This document shows positions 46,073 through 60,000 of a stretch of 64,000 nt of DNA, in pieces (within the stretch, counting starts at the first letter, position 1; every line of letters starts with the position of its first letter). Made by a program: the position numbers and the translations under genes. Under the pieces are notes generated by a model. It was not told the DNA's origin. It saw only the letters and a list, made by a program, of their open reading frames with translations, and did not search any database. Origin of the DNA: Nemopilema nomurai (taxonomy: Eukaryota; Cnidaria; Scyphozoa; Rhizostomeae; Rhizostomatidae); NCBI GenBank assembly GCA_003864495.1, contig ML133420.1, positions 4,674,340 to 4,738,339 on the forward strand. The letters are read 5' to 3'.

Positions 46073-49000
46073 TCATGTTTCAGCGAGTGGATTTTTCGAT
46101 TCGGCATCCTCCTTGGATTCCGGCTGGCCCCCTTGCACCGGTCGGTTCTCCCGCATCTTTGAGGTGTGTTCTATTAGCGACAGGCAGACGAAGGCCCAGT
46201 TGAAAAGGTACTGCGCGGGCAGCGAGCCATGTTTCGCAACGGCACCAGGGGGGACATCTGAGAAAAAAGCTGAACGTCAAAGCAGCAGCAGAGAACATTA
46301 AGAGTGCTCAAAACTAACAAATATCTAGCAAATTGGCGTAACATCGAAGTCAGGGTAAATTGATCGTGTGTAGGATGCCACTCATTTGGATTTAGTGCTA
46401 TTGTAGTGACTCCTTTGTCTACTTTCCATTTTCACACCATGTCATGCTGACACATCTTTTCTCGCTCCCCAGCCTAGATTTTTCCATCCGCATTACATCA
46501 CCATTTCATCATCCTCTCTCATCCCTCGTCAGCAAATTTATTCTTAGATTTATCAGTATAAATATAATTGTAAAGTAAGCCAGAGTCAGTCAGGAACAGA
46601 GCTACAGAAAACAACAGACAACGCGTCGTCTCTCTCTCTCTCTCGGCCTGGCTCCGTGTTCTCTGCACGTTAAATAAGACAACTTTGGCACGGATCGTCC
46701 ATAGAGGTTGAGCAACGCAGTCGGTAGAAACACATCTCAACTCGTTTCTACACTATAATGGATGTTACACATCTTTCTCTCTCATCTTCACATCTTCTCA
46801 ACTTTCTTAAAAAAGTTCTTGGTCAAGTACGCGCAAATATTGTCAGTTTAACCTAAATAGTGGAGTTGACAGGTAGAGAATAGCGTGATAAACTCGATTA
46901 ACGTGAGGGTGTTACCCGAACAAAGAAGGGAAACCATGCCCCCTTCCAACTGGCGCTGATGCAATCATCATGGAATCCGATTAGAGACTCTTAGCAGATG
47001 GTCAGACGAGGTTCTGCATCTGGGCATCATCGACGGAAGCGTATTTAAAATACGAAGCAAAGACTTGCGGTGATTCGGGCCGACACGCTTCATTGTGACC
47101 GTACTGTTGGTAATAGGCACTTTAAGCATGCACGACGATAACCATAACGATAACCATAGACTGGAACGTCATCGTTTCCGTTATCATTGTGGTGAAATCA
47201 GACAACCATAGGGGGCGGCTGTCAGAATGGCGCACGTCCTTGTTTACGAGAGGAAGTATGTTTTAAATCTCAATTATTTGTCATTTTAGAGTTAAATAAA
47301 ATACAGCTTTAAAAATATTAACAGCAGTGAGGATATCGCTTTCAATCTATGTCTAATTTATGACAAAAAATTGGCTCCTTAGTCAAAATTTGCGAACATT
47401 TGGCCTAGATCTAATCTAAACTTCCAATTTGGGACTACGAAGTTTTGTCTTGAAAAAAGTACACTTGAGAGTTCAAAGACGAGTCCAGATTTGAGAACAC
47501 AGGGCACGCTTTTTAATTAAATGTATTTGACATTTTCTTTCATTCCATTTCATCTCTTTCCGCACTGCGTGTCAACCAGTCGGTCTTTTGCTCATCATGG
47601 GCACTTGATCGCTGAAATAATTTCCTTAAAAACAGTTTTCTGAAGGGTTTTCAGTGCTAACTAAGGGAATTTAATTATCTACTTTCGATGTCAACTTTTA
47701 CAAAAAGAATTTTAATCTGCCAGGCTATGAAAACAAACTTCCTGCATGAATCTCAAAACATCGAGAAGTCGGTAGGCCCATATCGACGTGAAAACAATTT
47801 TAAATCCTTCAAAAAGTATCAAAAACTCAGAACTTATCCAGTTGGCTGGTGGTTGAATGATATTCAAGCGATATCCAGTTCTAAATCCACAGTAATGCAA
47901 AGAAATTCATCACAAAATCCTATCGTTGTCAGAGAACGATAGATTTGGTTTCTATCGTTTTAGAACGATACGTGGGAACGATAACGGTAGGGGAATCTCC
48001 TATGGCGCGTGCGCACTAGGAAGGAAATGCCTCCTATGGTTATCGTTATGGTTATCGTTGTCCATGCTTAAAGTGCCTAATTAGGACGCATAGCACTTGT
48101 TGGTGGTTAGCACTTGTTGGTTAGCACTCGTTGGTGAGAGCACAAGTGAAGTGAAAGGTCACTTACTTGATAGATTAGTCGCCAGTTTTTCCCCATCAAG
48201 AGCAAGATTGGAGCTAGCTGTTGGATCGAAAGTGCTGATCCAGCTCACGAGATCCGCATTCACCAACTGCTTGCACGTGGTCCACTCTTCGAGTTTGTCT
48301 GCCATTTCATCGTCTTCTTTTCCGCCAAAGTATATCTCCAGCACGGCCTTGACAATGTCATGAACAAGTTTGGGAGGGTCTTTGTAGCTCTTGATTTCGG
48401 CAAAGGCTCTAAAGATACGCGCAATACAATTAATCACCGATATAGCAGCTTGAAGTCAAAAGGTGCGACAAAAAGAAATGCTAAGAAAGAAAGGGAGGGA
48501 GCACTAAAAAAATTTCTTTACCTGGCATCCAGTCGTCCGACATTGTCTCTCAAATCTTGCAACATTATTCGGTCGAACAGAACATCGATTCTCTTTTCTT
48601 GATGTTGCTTTTCGACCTCTACAATTGCAATGACGCTTTGGATTAATGACAGCTATAGAATTCCACCCAATCACTCAAAACGAACATATATTTCTTTTGA
48701 AGCAGTAAATAGCCACAGGTTAATCTGCTGAATGGAAATCAGCATGATTGACGAATATTGCTCTACTGGCAATGGAAGCCGCCTTGTGCTAGATCTACAT
48801 CCACTTCAAACAGGCCCGCAAGGAAGAAAAGAAAGCATGGCTAACTGACCAAGCACGATGTTTTTCTCCTCCCCAGCGATCTCCCTCGACACCTCTTTGT
48901 GGGCCATGGCCAGCAACTTGAGCATGCGATGGATCTCCTTGCTCTCGTGCACAGGCAGCTGCTTCTGGTCACCAATGCTGATGTCGACAATAGCCACTGC

Positions 49001-52000
49001 CATGCCGTCAGCATCGCGCAGCGGAAAAGCAGTATGACGCTCACCGTACGCATCTGCAGTCAACGTCTCTGAAGTGTCGATGCATTTGAAGAGGTAATCT
49101 CTGCAGCAAAAGATATCATCGTATCATAGGCGAGAGATCAAACATGTCTCAAGCTGGACTCGTGAACAGAAATTCATATTAGGAACGATGCAATAAAAAT
49201 TCAATTCAATTTGAATGCAATACCATTTGTTCTTTTGCAAGCCATCAATAAAAATCTATATGTTCTGATGATCAATAAAAAGATTCTGCACCTGAACAAA
49301 TTGTCCTTTCTCTCCAGGCGTGGTGGACTTTCATATCTGGTGTCATTGTGGTTCTGCCGAAGCGTGACCATTTTACGCAACACTAGGCCATCCGATGCCT
49401 GAAATGCGACATACATGTGTCACAGATCAAATGGAAAGAAACCTTGTCATTATGAAGCTACCCATTTCACGAAGGAATCTGGAGGACTTGAAAAATTAAT
49501 GGACAGTTAGCCGATTAAATGTTCATGGACTCGACTCTGTTCACTACATGCAGTATGGTTTTCATACATTTTTTGACGTGAATGGAAGAAGAAAGTCCGT
49601 CAAAATTCTATATATTTGAGTTGACGAATAAGAGGAAAAGCCAATCCAGCTCCAGTTAGAAAAATTAGATACAGCAAAGAGCTATAAATGGTGGTGAAAG
49701 AAGCGTCAGTAGTGCACCATCGCCGCCTTTAATTGGATTCGTAATCGAAATGAAGTTCCTGCAAGGTCCTTCAAACATGCTCTCGGGCTTTAGACACGGC
49801 TCCAATATGAAAGCAGCACAAAGGACCATTGAATAAGAAAGTGCAACGGACTGACGTCATACCTTGGGACCTGGTTCAACCAAGTAGACATTCACTTCCT
49901 TTACGTTCTGACTTCTTCTAAGGATCCACGAAACTGCTGATTCGGCGATTTTGATTGTTTTACGTCGCGAATCAATGAAGTGAATTGCAGCACTCAATCC
50001 CTTTGCGAGCCCCTACAACCAGAGTGCATCGTAAAGTAAATCTTCTGGTCGTTCCCCTAACTGGGTAAAAGCCTTAACTACTTTGCATAAGCTTTAATTA
50101 TGACAAAGACATCTGTTCAAACGATATCAGAACTAGCTAAAGATATATTCAATCTTTCCAAATTTGACTAAAGATAATGCATAGCAGCATATCTAAATTT
50201 CAAAACAAAATCTTTCCCATATCCTTTTGGTGACCTTTTCTAGTTGATATTTCGTATCCAAGCCTTTCGAACTTTGTTTTGACAAACTAAGCGAACAAAA
50301 GAATGCAACCATTTCGTAGGACTAGGTTAAATGATTAGCGAGAATGCAATTTATAGATCTAATGAATTTTACTTGTCAATCAATCAAATGAGAAAAACCC
50401 GCTTTCCAGTTAATCAATCATCTCATTCTGCATGTTGAATTATGATGGTCAAACGGACTTCTTCAACTTCTACATGGCCAAGAGATTCTGCTGCAAATTC
50501 GCTCTTGTGCAAAGTTCACAACTATGCTGGGATGAAGCTGGGATGAAAGCAATATGCTGGGATGAAAGCACTATACCTGATAGAAAGAGATCTCGTGGGT
50601 GACAAAGACGGACTTTTCGTGAGGATCAGGAAGTGTGTCGATCCCAAGAACTCCGGTCACTCTCTTCTCGTGATCTTTTAAAGGTAGCATCACCAACGAC
50701 CCCTCAATGCCCTGCAGTCAGAGCCATGTCATGAGCACATTTCAAGTGATAGATATGGGTGGTTTGCTTTGCAAACTGAACCCCGAACTCATGTGTAATG
50801 CTGTAGTTTGTACTTCACTTGAATCAAATATCATTCGTAGTTTCTGCTTAAGTCTGAAAGTTACATTCTAAGAAACAACAGCTGAGACTCCCAGATATTA
50901 CACACGAGATAGTTGAAAAGGCTTACAAATAATCCGCCAGATAGAGACATCTGGTAAATCAAATGATTGTGCATTTGTGCTACAGATTATTATCTCACCG
51001 AGGTTTCAGTGACTTGGTAGTCATCAGCTATAAGTGTATCACACCATGCACGCTTTTTAAAGATTTTTTTGACGAGAAATGCATCCAGCTAGCAAAAGTG
51101 TTACCGCCTACCTCTTCTCTACGGGCCACGTTCCACAGGTGCACGCCACCATTATGCAAAACGCGCGGCACGTGGATTGGCTTGCCTGAATCGACCACTG
51201 TGAAACTGACGCACTTCATGTCTCTGTAAAGAATCTTGTCTAAAACATACGGCACATCGTCTGTCGTGCAGGAAACATACTTCAAGCAGTTTGTTCCAGC
51301 GCGGTTTGTCTTTGCAGCATCATTGGGCTCGACGAACGCCACGTGCGCAGCAACCTTCTTGTTTCGGCCATGCACTTCGGCATCCTTGTAAAGAGCCTGG
51401 AAGATGGTTTTGAAAACCGGCTCCAGCATTGCCCCAGACGTCCGTGCGCTGTTCTCGACGGCGATCAGCCACCGCTTGCGGAACTCTCCGCGCTTTCTTT
51501 CTTCAAACGAACGCTGTTTGAAGCGAATCAAATACATTCAAATCAAGGGTTTCATGAACTATACAAGGGACGGAGAAATAATTTCTTTGGGTTACTTACT
51601 TTCGTGAGAAACTACATGGAGGCTGGATGAAGTACCAGCCTTGAATTCGAAGCAAAATAACACAAAAACATAAGCAAACCTAGGAATAACTTTTAAAAGT
51701 ACACGTTGGTGTCAATATGAATCCTTATTAGGAGAAGGAAGCGAAACAAAAGATCATACACACCTCTACGCTGGCAAAAAGAAAAGCAACAAGGGAGTCG
51801 AAGCAATCTTCGTCCGGGAACATTTTTATTATCTGCTCTATGTATCTTTTGAACATCTTCCGACTTATTTTGCCGTGCGCTTCTTCAAAAACTTCAGAGG
51901 CTAAAAAGCATATGGTTACGCTATCATCGCTTGAACTTCACTTAGCACCATTGATTGATTAATAGAAAAGCGTCACCAAACATCAACAGGACTTTTTCAC

Positions 52001-54039
52001 GAGCTCGTGATGTTTATTCATTTTTATGTATCCTAAAGTTATACGTTACTAACAATTAAGAAACAAAATACGGACTATGCAGCGTGCTATAGTGTAAAAA
52101 CCTTAATTCATCTAGTGGAGGTATTGCAAAATCTAATGATAATGATAATCTGATAACACTTGTGCAACAAAAAAGTGCAGTCAAGGAATTATCAGAACAA
52201 TGTAATTTCTGAACAATGTAAATGCACACGGATCGTCTTAGTTCAATAATTGAAAACGTGAAAATGATTGACCTTGGGGAAACGTTTTCATCCCATCTTC
52301 CCGCCACTTGGAGAGAACCATCTCTATTTCGGACACTTCTAGGTAGCCTGAGCCGTCGACGTCCCACAGGTCGAACAGCTGGTCGACTTGAAGACGGCGT
52401 TTGGCCGAGCGAGCTTCAATTCGCGCCTTAGAGAAATCAACAGACATTTACTCCAGCCTCGATAGGTCAATAAAACAGTTTATCCTAACAGAAGCAGAAT
52501 TTAAACAGCACCTTGAAAGCTCTCAAAAGCTAAAACTTGTTGGGCTTCGTCAATTGAAAAAGCAGGCTCACCAACGATTGAAAAATATCCTGCTAACTAG
52601 CATGAACGATTTAAGTTTGTGCTTAGCGTCGTGTTTTTACTGACGCAGCTGATAAACTTTTCTGGAGAGTAACTCTAACACACAAGGCCTAAAAGGCTTT
52701 TTCCTGCGTGACAAATCTTCCATAGATCCGTCTAATAGTTTATAAAATACAAAAACCTTTTCCAATCTGGCCATGCGTTCTTCTTCTGTTTCGATGTAGC
52801 CCGCTCTGACATAGCGGATAAGCGTTTCTACTGCAACCCTGTGAACATAAAGAGGCAACCATCTCTAATGAAAAACTGCCACAGACGGATCTTCAAACAA
52901 GACCTGGGATTATTTCGATATCAATCCTCGTGAAGAGGTGAAATGTAAATATTACTAAGCATGCCCTTGAAATTGCAAGCAACGCTTAGGGTGCACTTAC
53001 CAGTGTATCACTTAGCATCATTTAGCATTTGACCTGTCATGGGAGTGGCCTAATCAGCTTTGATTCAGCCAATCTTCGACTCGACAAAAGCCAAATCAAC
53101 TGCTCCACTAAGTGAAAATCTCAATAAGTGAAGTTCATTATAGTAAGATACAGGCAGTTCTACCTTGAAGGAAGTTCTCCTAGAAACTTCTCCAACAGAT
53201 TGATGAACTGTGCCTGATTCAAGGTGGTCGGGTCGAAGATGGAGCCAGTGGCGACCGACTGTGCTCTTGAGGACTTGACTGGCGATTCTGAGTAGTCCAT
53301 TGCTAAAAAACAAAGACGGCAACGGTACAGGTGGGAATCGGGAAATTAAAGGATAAACAAAATAAAAGGGTTTCCAGGTTGATGGGTGGAAGTTGTGAAT
53401 ATAACAAGATTTTTGAATGAGCTCCAGCGTAGTCACATGTTAAAGTGAATACCCATCGAGGTCCCGTCAATAATTTCTTTAACATCTTCCTCCATTTTTT
53501 CGGCAATTTGTGCAGCTTCTCTTGAACTTGCAGCTCCACTTTCTGTGTTGAAGTAAATGATAGCTCTTGGTTAATAGCAAGCATACTTTAAAACTACAGG
53601 TAAGGGAAGCTACGAATCTCAAAAACCATATCAACAATGCATTTAATGCGAACAAATTGTCACCAGAAGATATGGAATTCTATCTTAACTCAGTTCACAA
53701 AAAAATAAATGCAAGCAAGTAAAAGAAAAGTCCAAGGTGAATGTCATGGAAACTTACCATCCACTTCCTCTAATTTGACTGGATCGTCGGCACCTTTGGC
53801 CTCATCTGCCACTGGCTCCTTTGAAGTTTCGGCCTTATCTGTCACTGGTTCAATGGTACTGTCACAGTGCACAACTTTCATTTCACTTTTATCAACAGCC
53901 ACCCTACAACTACCATCTTGCTCTGCCGTGGTTTGTTCAGCTTCTACTACTACGAATGCATTCTCTTCCGCGACAGCGTCTTCCTCCTCGATGATGTCGT
54001 CAACGTTGTCTTCCTGCTCATCAACATCGATGACGGGCC
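46073..54039 (-). CDS. EFCAB5: EFCAB5-like EF-hand and GAF protein (3' 14 exons)
   Basis: Minus exons: 54039-53758, 53542-53453, 53302-53164, 52838-52757, 52426-52273, 51900-51764, 51513-51112, 50711-50577, 50012-49863, 49398-49292, 49100-48850, 48618-48522, 48408-48167, 46257-46073. Every junction is GT-AG and every phase closes, giving 816 codons to a TGA at 46073-46075; the 5' part lies beyond the repeat array. Content: an acidic linker ([20 protein letters not shown]), a helix-rich segment, one canonical EF-hand loop [12 protein letters not shown] (52328-52363), then GAF-like regions ([59 protein letters not shown]). EF-hand plus GAF is the EFCAB5 layout; function poorly known, ciliary expression likely. 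Human EFCAB5 is about 1500 aa. The last exon is 1.9 kb from its neighbour, its link supported only by phase and splice sites. Confidence 0.78.
46629..46646. repeat. TC dinucleotide microsatellite
   Basis: A run of about nine TC units in the last EFCAB5 intron. Confidence 0.8.
47115..48078. mobile_element. Non-autonomous element with ~45-bp inverted repeats
   Basis: The left end AGGCACTTTAAGCATGCACG then ACGATAACCATAACGATAAC is found in reverse at 48033-48078 (GGTTATCGTTATGGTTATCG, then TTGTCCATGCTTAAAGTGCC). Ends match over about 45 bp with two or three mismatches. Subterminal ACGATA/CGTTATC motifs recur inside. AAT occurs directly outside both ends and could be a 3-bp target duplication. 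964 bp, no transposase frame; inside the last intron of EFCAB5. Confidence 0.75.
50526..50571. repeat. Short tandem repeat GCTGGGATGAA
   Basis: Three imperfect copies of GCTGGGATGAAAGCA-type units just downstream (on the gene's strand) of the EFCAB5 exon 50577-50711. Confidence 0.6.
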
Positions 54040-54040
54040 C

Positions 54041-57000
54041 TTCAAAAGATCATTTATTCAGACTCTCCATACTCCTTTCTTGCATATCAGCCCTTCAAAA
54101 GATCATTTATTCAGACTCTCCATACTCCTTTCTTGCATATCAGCCCTTCAAAAGATCATTCATTCAGACTCTCCATACTCCTTTCTTGCATATCAGCCCT
54201 TCAAAAGATCATTCATTCAGACTCTCCATACTCCTTTCTTGCATATCAGCCCTTCAAAAGATCATTCATTCAGACTCTCCATACTCCTTTCTCGTATATC
54301 AGCCCTTCAAAAGATCATTCATTCAGACTCTCCATACTCCTTTCTTGCATATCAGCCCTTCAAAAGATCATTCATTCAGACTCTCCATACTCCTTTCTTG
54401 CATATCAGCCCTTCAAAAGATCATTTATTCAGACTCTCCATACTCCTTTCTTGCATATCAGCCCTTCAAAAGATCATTCATTCAGACTCTCCATACTCCT
54501 TTCTTGCATATCAGCCCTTCAAAAGATCATTCATTCAGACTCTCCATACTCCTTTCTTGCATATCAGCCCTTCAAAAGATCATTCATTCAGACTCTCCAT
54601 ACTCCTTTCTTGCATATCAGCCCTTCAAAAGATCATTCATTCAGACTCTCCATACTCCTTTCTTGCATATCAGCCCTTCAAAAGATCATTTATTCAGACT
54701 CTCCATACTCCTTTCTTGCATATCAGCCCTTCAAAAGATCATTCATTCAGACTCTCCATACTCCTTTCTTGCATATCAGCCCTTCAAAAGATCATTTATT
54801 CAGACTCTCCATACTCCTTTCTTGCATATCAGCCCTTCAAAAGATCATTTATTCAGACTCTCCATACTCCTTTCTCGTATATCAGCCCTTCAAAAGATCA
54901 TTTATTCAGACTCTCCATACTCCTTTCTTATATCAGCCCTTCAAAAGATCATTTATTCAGACTCTCCATACTCCTTTCTCGTATATCAGCCCTTCAAAAG
55001 ATCATTTATTCAGACTCTCCATACTCCTTTCTCATATCAGCCCTTCAAAAGATCATTCATTCAGACTCTCCATACTCCTTTCTTGCATATCAGCCCTTCA
55101 AAAGATCATTCATTCAGACTCTCCATACTCCTTTCTCGTATATCAGCCCTTCAAAAGATCATTCATTCAGACTCTCCATACTCCTTTCTCGTATATCAGC
55201 CCTTCAAAAGATCATTCATTCAGACTCTCCATACTCCTTTGTCGCATATCAGCCCTTCAAAAGATCATTCATTCAGACTCTCCATACTCCTTTCTTGCAT
55301 ATCAGCCCTTCAAAAGATCATTCATTCAGACTCTCCATACTCCTTTCTTGCATATCAGCCCTTCAAAAGATCATTTATTCAGACTCTCCATACTCCTTTC
55401 TTGCATATCAGCCCTTCAAAAGATCATTTATTCAGACTCTCCATACTCCTTTCTCATATCAGCCCTTCAAAAGATCATTTATTCAGACTCTCCATACTCC
55501 TTTCTTGCATATCAGCCCTTCAAAAGATCATTCATTCAGACTCTCCATACTCCTTTCTCGCATATCAGCCCTTCAAAAGATCATTTATTCAGACTCTCCA
55601 TACTCCTTTCTCGCATATCAGCCCTTCAAAAGATCATTTATTCAGACTCTCCATACTCCTTTCTTGCATATCAGCCCTTCAAAAGATCATTTATTCAGAC
55701 TCTCCATACTCCTTTCTCGCATATCAGCCCTTCAAAAGATCATTCATTCAGACTCTCCATACTCCTTTCTTGCATATCAGCCCTTCAAAAGATCATTCAT
55801 TCAGACTCTCCATACTCCTTTGTCGCATATCAGCCCTTCAAAAGATCATTTATTCAGACTCTCCATACTCCTTTCTCGTATATCAGCCCTTCAAAAGATC
55901 ATTTATTCAGACTCTCCATACTCCTTTTCGCATATCAGCCCTTCAAAAGATCATTTATTCAGACTCTCCATACTCCTTTCTCTTATATCAGCCCTTCAAA
56001 AGATCATTATTCAGACTCTCCATACTCCTTTCTTGCATATCAGCCCTTCAAAAGATCATTATTCAGACTCTCCATACTCCTTTCTCGCATATCAGCCCTT
56101 CAAAAGATCATTCATTCAGACTCTCCATACTCCTTTCTGCATATCAGCCCTTCAAAAGATCATTATTCAGACTCTCCATACTCCTTTTGCATATCAGCCC
56201 TTCAAAAGATCATTATTCAGACTCTCCATACTCCTTTCTTGCATATCAGCCCTTCAAAAGATCATTATTCAGACTCTCCATACTCCTTTCTTGCATATCA
56301 GCCCTTCAAAAGATCATTTATTCAGACTCTCCATACTCCTTTCTTGCATATCAGCCCTTCAAAAGATCATTTATTCAGACTCTCCATACTCCTTTCTCGC
56401 ATATCAGCCCTTCAAAAGATCATTTATTCAGACTCTCCATACTCCTTTCTGCATATCAGCCCTTCAAAAGATCATTTATTCAGACTCTCCATACTCCTTT
56501 TCGCATATCAGCCCTTCAAAAGATCATTTATTCAGACTCTCCATACTCCTTTCTTGCATATCAGCCCTTCAAAAGATCATTTATTCAGACTCTCCATACT
56601 CCTTTCTCGCATATCAGCCCTTCAAAAGATCATTTATTCAGACTCTCCATACTCCTTTCTTGCATATCAGCCCTTCAAAAGATCATTTATTCAGACTCTC
56701 CATACTCCTTTCTCGCATATCAGCCCTTCAAAAGATCATTTATTCAGACTCTCCATACTCCTTTTCGCATATCAGCCCTTCAAAAGATCATTTATTCAGA
56801 CTCTCCATACTCCTTTCTCGCATATCAGCCCTTCAAAAGATCATTTATTCAGACTCTCCATACTCCTTTTCGCATATCAGCCCTTCAAAAGATCATTTAT
56901 TCAGACTCTCCATACTCCTTTCTTGCATATCAGCCCTTCAAAAGATCATTTATTCAGACTCTCCATACTCCTTTCTGCATATCAGCCCTTCAAAAGATCA

Positions 57001-60000
57001 TTTATTCAGACTCTCCATACTCCTTTCTCGCATATCAGCCCTTCAAAAGATCATTTATTCAGACTCTCCATACTCCTTTCTCGTATATCAGCCCTTCAAA
57101 AGATCATTTATTCAGACTCTCCATACTCCTTTTCGCATATCAGCCCTTCAAAAGATCATTTATTCAGACTCTCCATACTCCTTTCTCGTATATCAGCCCT
57201 TCAAAAGATCATTATTCAGACTCTCCATACTCCTTTCTCGTATATCAGCCCTTCAAAAGATCATTTATTCAGACTCTCCATACTCCTTTCTGCATATCAG
57301 CCCTTCAAAAGATCATTTATTCAGACTCTCCATACTCCTTTCGCATATCAGCCCTTCAAAAGATCATTTATTCAGACTCTCCATACTCCTTTCTGCATAT
57401 CAGCCCTTCAAAAGATCATTTATTCAGACTCTCCATACTCCTTTCTTGCATATCAGCCCTTCAAAAGATCATTTATTCAGACTCTCCATACTCCTTTCTT
57501 GCATATCAGCCCTTCAAAAGATCATTTATTCAGACTCTCCATACTCCTTTCTTGCATATCAGCCCTTCAAAAGATCATTTATTCAGACTCTCCATACTCC
57601 TTTCTCGCATATCAGCCCTTCAAAAGATCATTATTCAGACTCTCCATACTCCTTTCTTGCATATCAGCCCTTCAAAAGATCATTATTCAGACTCTCCATA
57701 CTCCTTTCTTGCATATCAGCCCTTCAAAAGATCATTTATTCAGACTCTCCATACTCCTTTCTTGCATATCAGCCCTTCAAAAGATCATTTATTCAGACTC
57801 TCCATACTCCTTTCTTGCATATCAGCCCTTCAAAAGATCATTTATTCAGACTCTCCATACTCCTTTCTTGCATATCAGCCCTTCAAAAGATCATTTATTC
57901 AGACTCTCCATACTCCTTTCTTGCATATCAGCCCTTCAAAAGATCATTTATTCAGACTCTCCATACTCCTTTCTTGCATATCAGCCCTTCAAAAGATCAT
58001 TTATTCAGACTCTCCATACTCCTTTCTTGCATATCAGCCCTTCAAAAGATCATTTATTCAGACTCTCCATACTCCTTTCTTGCATATCAGCCCTTCAAAA
58101 GATCATTTATTCAGACTCTCCATACTCCTTTTGCATATCAGCCCTTCAAAAGATCATTTATTCAGACTCTCCATACTCCTTTCTTGCATATCAGCCCTTC
58201 AAAAGATCATTTATTCAGACTCTCCATACTCCTTTCTTGCATATCAGCCCTTCAAAAGATCATTTATTCAGACTCTCCATACTCCTTTCTTGCATATCAG
58301 CCCTTCAAAAGATCATTTATTCAGACTCTCCATACTCCTTTCTCGCATATCAGCCCTTCAAAAGATCATTTATTCAGACTCTCCATACTCCTTTCTTGCA
58401 TATCAGCCCTTCAAAAGATCATTTATTCAGACTCTCCATACTCCTTTCTGCATATCAGCCCTTCAAAAGATCATTTATTCAGACTCTCCATACTCCTTTC
58501 TTGCATATCAGCCCTTCAAAAGATCATTTATTCAGACTCTCCATACTCCTTTCTTGCATATCAGCCCTTCAAAAGATCATTTATTCAGACTCTCCATACT
58601 CCTTTCTTGCATATCAGCCCTTCAAAAGATCATTTATTCAGACTCTCCATACTCCTTTCTTGCATATCAGCCCTTCAAAAGATCATTTATTCAGACTCTC
58701 CATACTCCTTTCTGCATATCAGCCCTTCAAAAGATCATTTATTCAGACTCTCCATACTCCTTTCTTGCATATCAGCCCTTCAAAAGATCATTTATTCAGA
58801 CTCTCCATACTCCTTTCTTGCATATCAGCCCTTCAAAAGATCATTTATTCAGACTCTCCATACTCCTTTCTTGCATATCAGCCCTTCAAAAGATCATTTA
58901 TTCAGACTCTCCATACTCCTTTTTGCATATCAGCCCTTCAAAAGATCATTTATTCAGACTCTCCATACTCCTTTCTTGCATATCAGCCCTTCAAAAGATC
59001 ATTTATTCAGACTCTCCATACTCCTTTCTCGCATATCAGCCCTTCAAAAGATCATTTATTCAGACTCTCCATACTCCTTTCTTGCATATCAGCCCTTCAA
59101 AAGATCATTTATTCAGACTCTCCATACTCCTTTCTCGTATATCAGCCCTTCAAAAGATCATTTATTCAGACTCTCCATACTCCTTTCTTGCATATCAGCC
59201 CTTCAAAAGATCATTTATTCAGACTCTCCATACTCCTTTCTTGCATATCAGCCCTTCAAAAGATCATTTATTCAGACTCTCCATACTCCTTTCTTGCATA
59301 TCAGCCCTTCAAAAGATCATTTATTCAGACTCTCCATACTCCTTTCTTGCATATCAGCCCTTCAAAAGATCATTTATTCAGACTCTCCATACTCCTTTCT
59401 TGCATATCAGCCCTTCAAAAGATCATTTATTCAGACTCTCCATACTCCTTTCTGCATATCAGCCCTTCAAAAGATCATTTATTCAGACTCTCCATACTCC
59501 TTTCTTGCATATCAGCCCTTCAAAAGATCATTTATTCAGACTCTCCATACTCCTTTCTTGCATATCAGCCCTTCAAAAGATCATTTATTCAGACTCTCCA
59601 TACTCCTTTCTTGCATATCAGCCCTTCAAAAGATCATTTATTCAGACTCTCCATACTCCTTTCTTGCATATCAGCCCTTCAAAAGATCATTTATTCAGAC
59701 TCTCCATACTCCTTTCTTGCATATCAGCCCTTCAAAAGATCATTTATTCAGACTCTCCATACTCCTTTCTTGCATATCAGCCCTTCAAAAGATCATTTAT
59801 TCAGACTCTCCATACTCCTTTCTTGCATATCAGCCCTTCAAAAGATCATTTATTCAGACTCTCCATACTCCTTTCTTGCATATCAGCCCTTCAAAAGATC
59901 ATTTATTCAGACTCTCCATACTCCTTTCTTGCATATCAGCCCTTCAAAAGATCATTTATTCAGACTCTCCATACTCCTTTCTTGCATATCAGCCCTTCAA

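Noticed and set aside
46056..46301. Plus-strand 81-aa frame with AG and GT borders
   Set aside because: The minus strand of the same segment gives an exon in correct phase with EFCAB5 and a stop codon, which explains it better.
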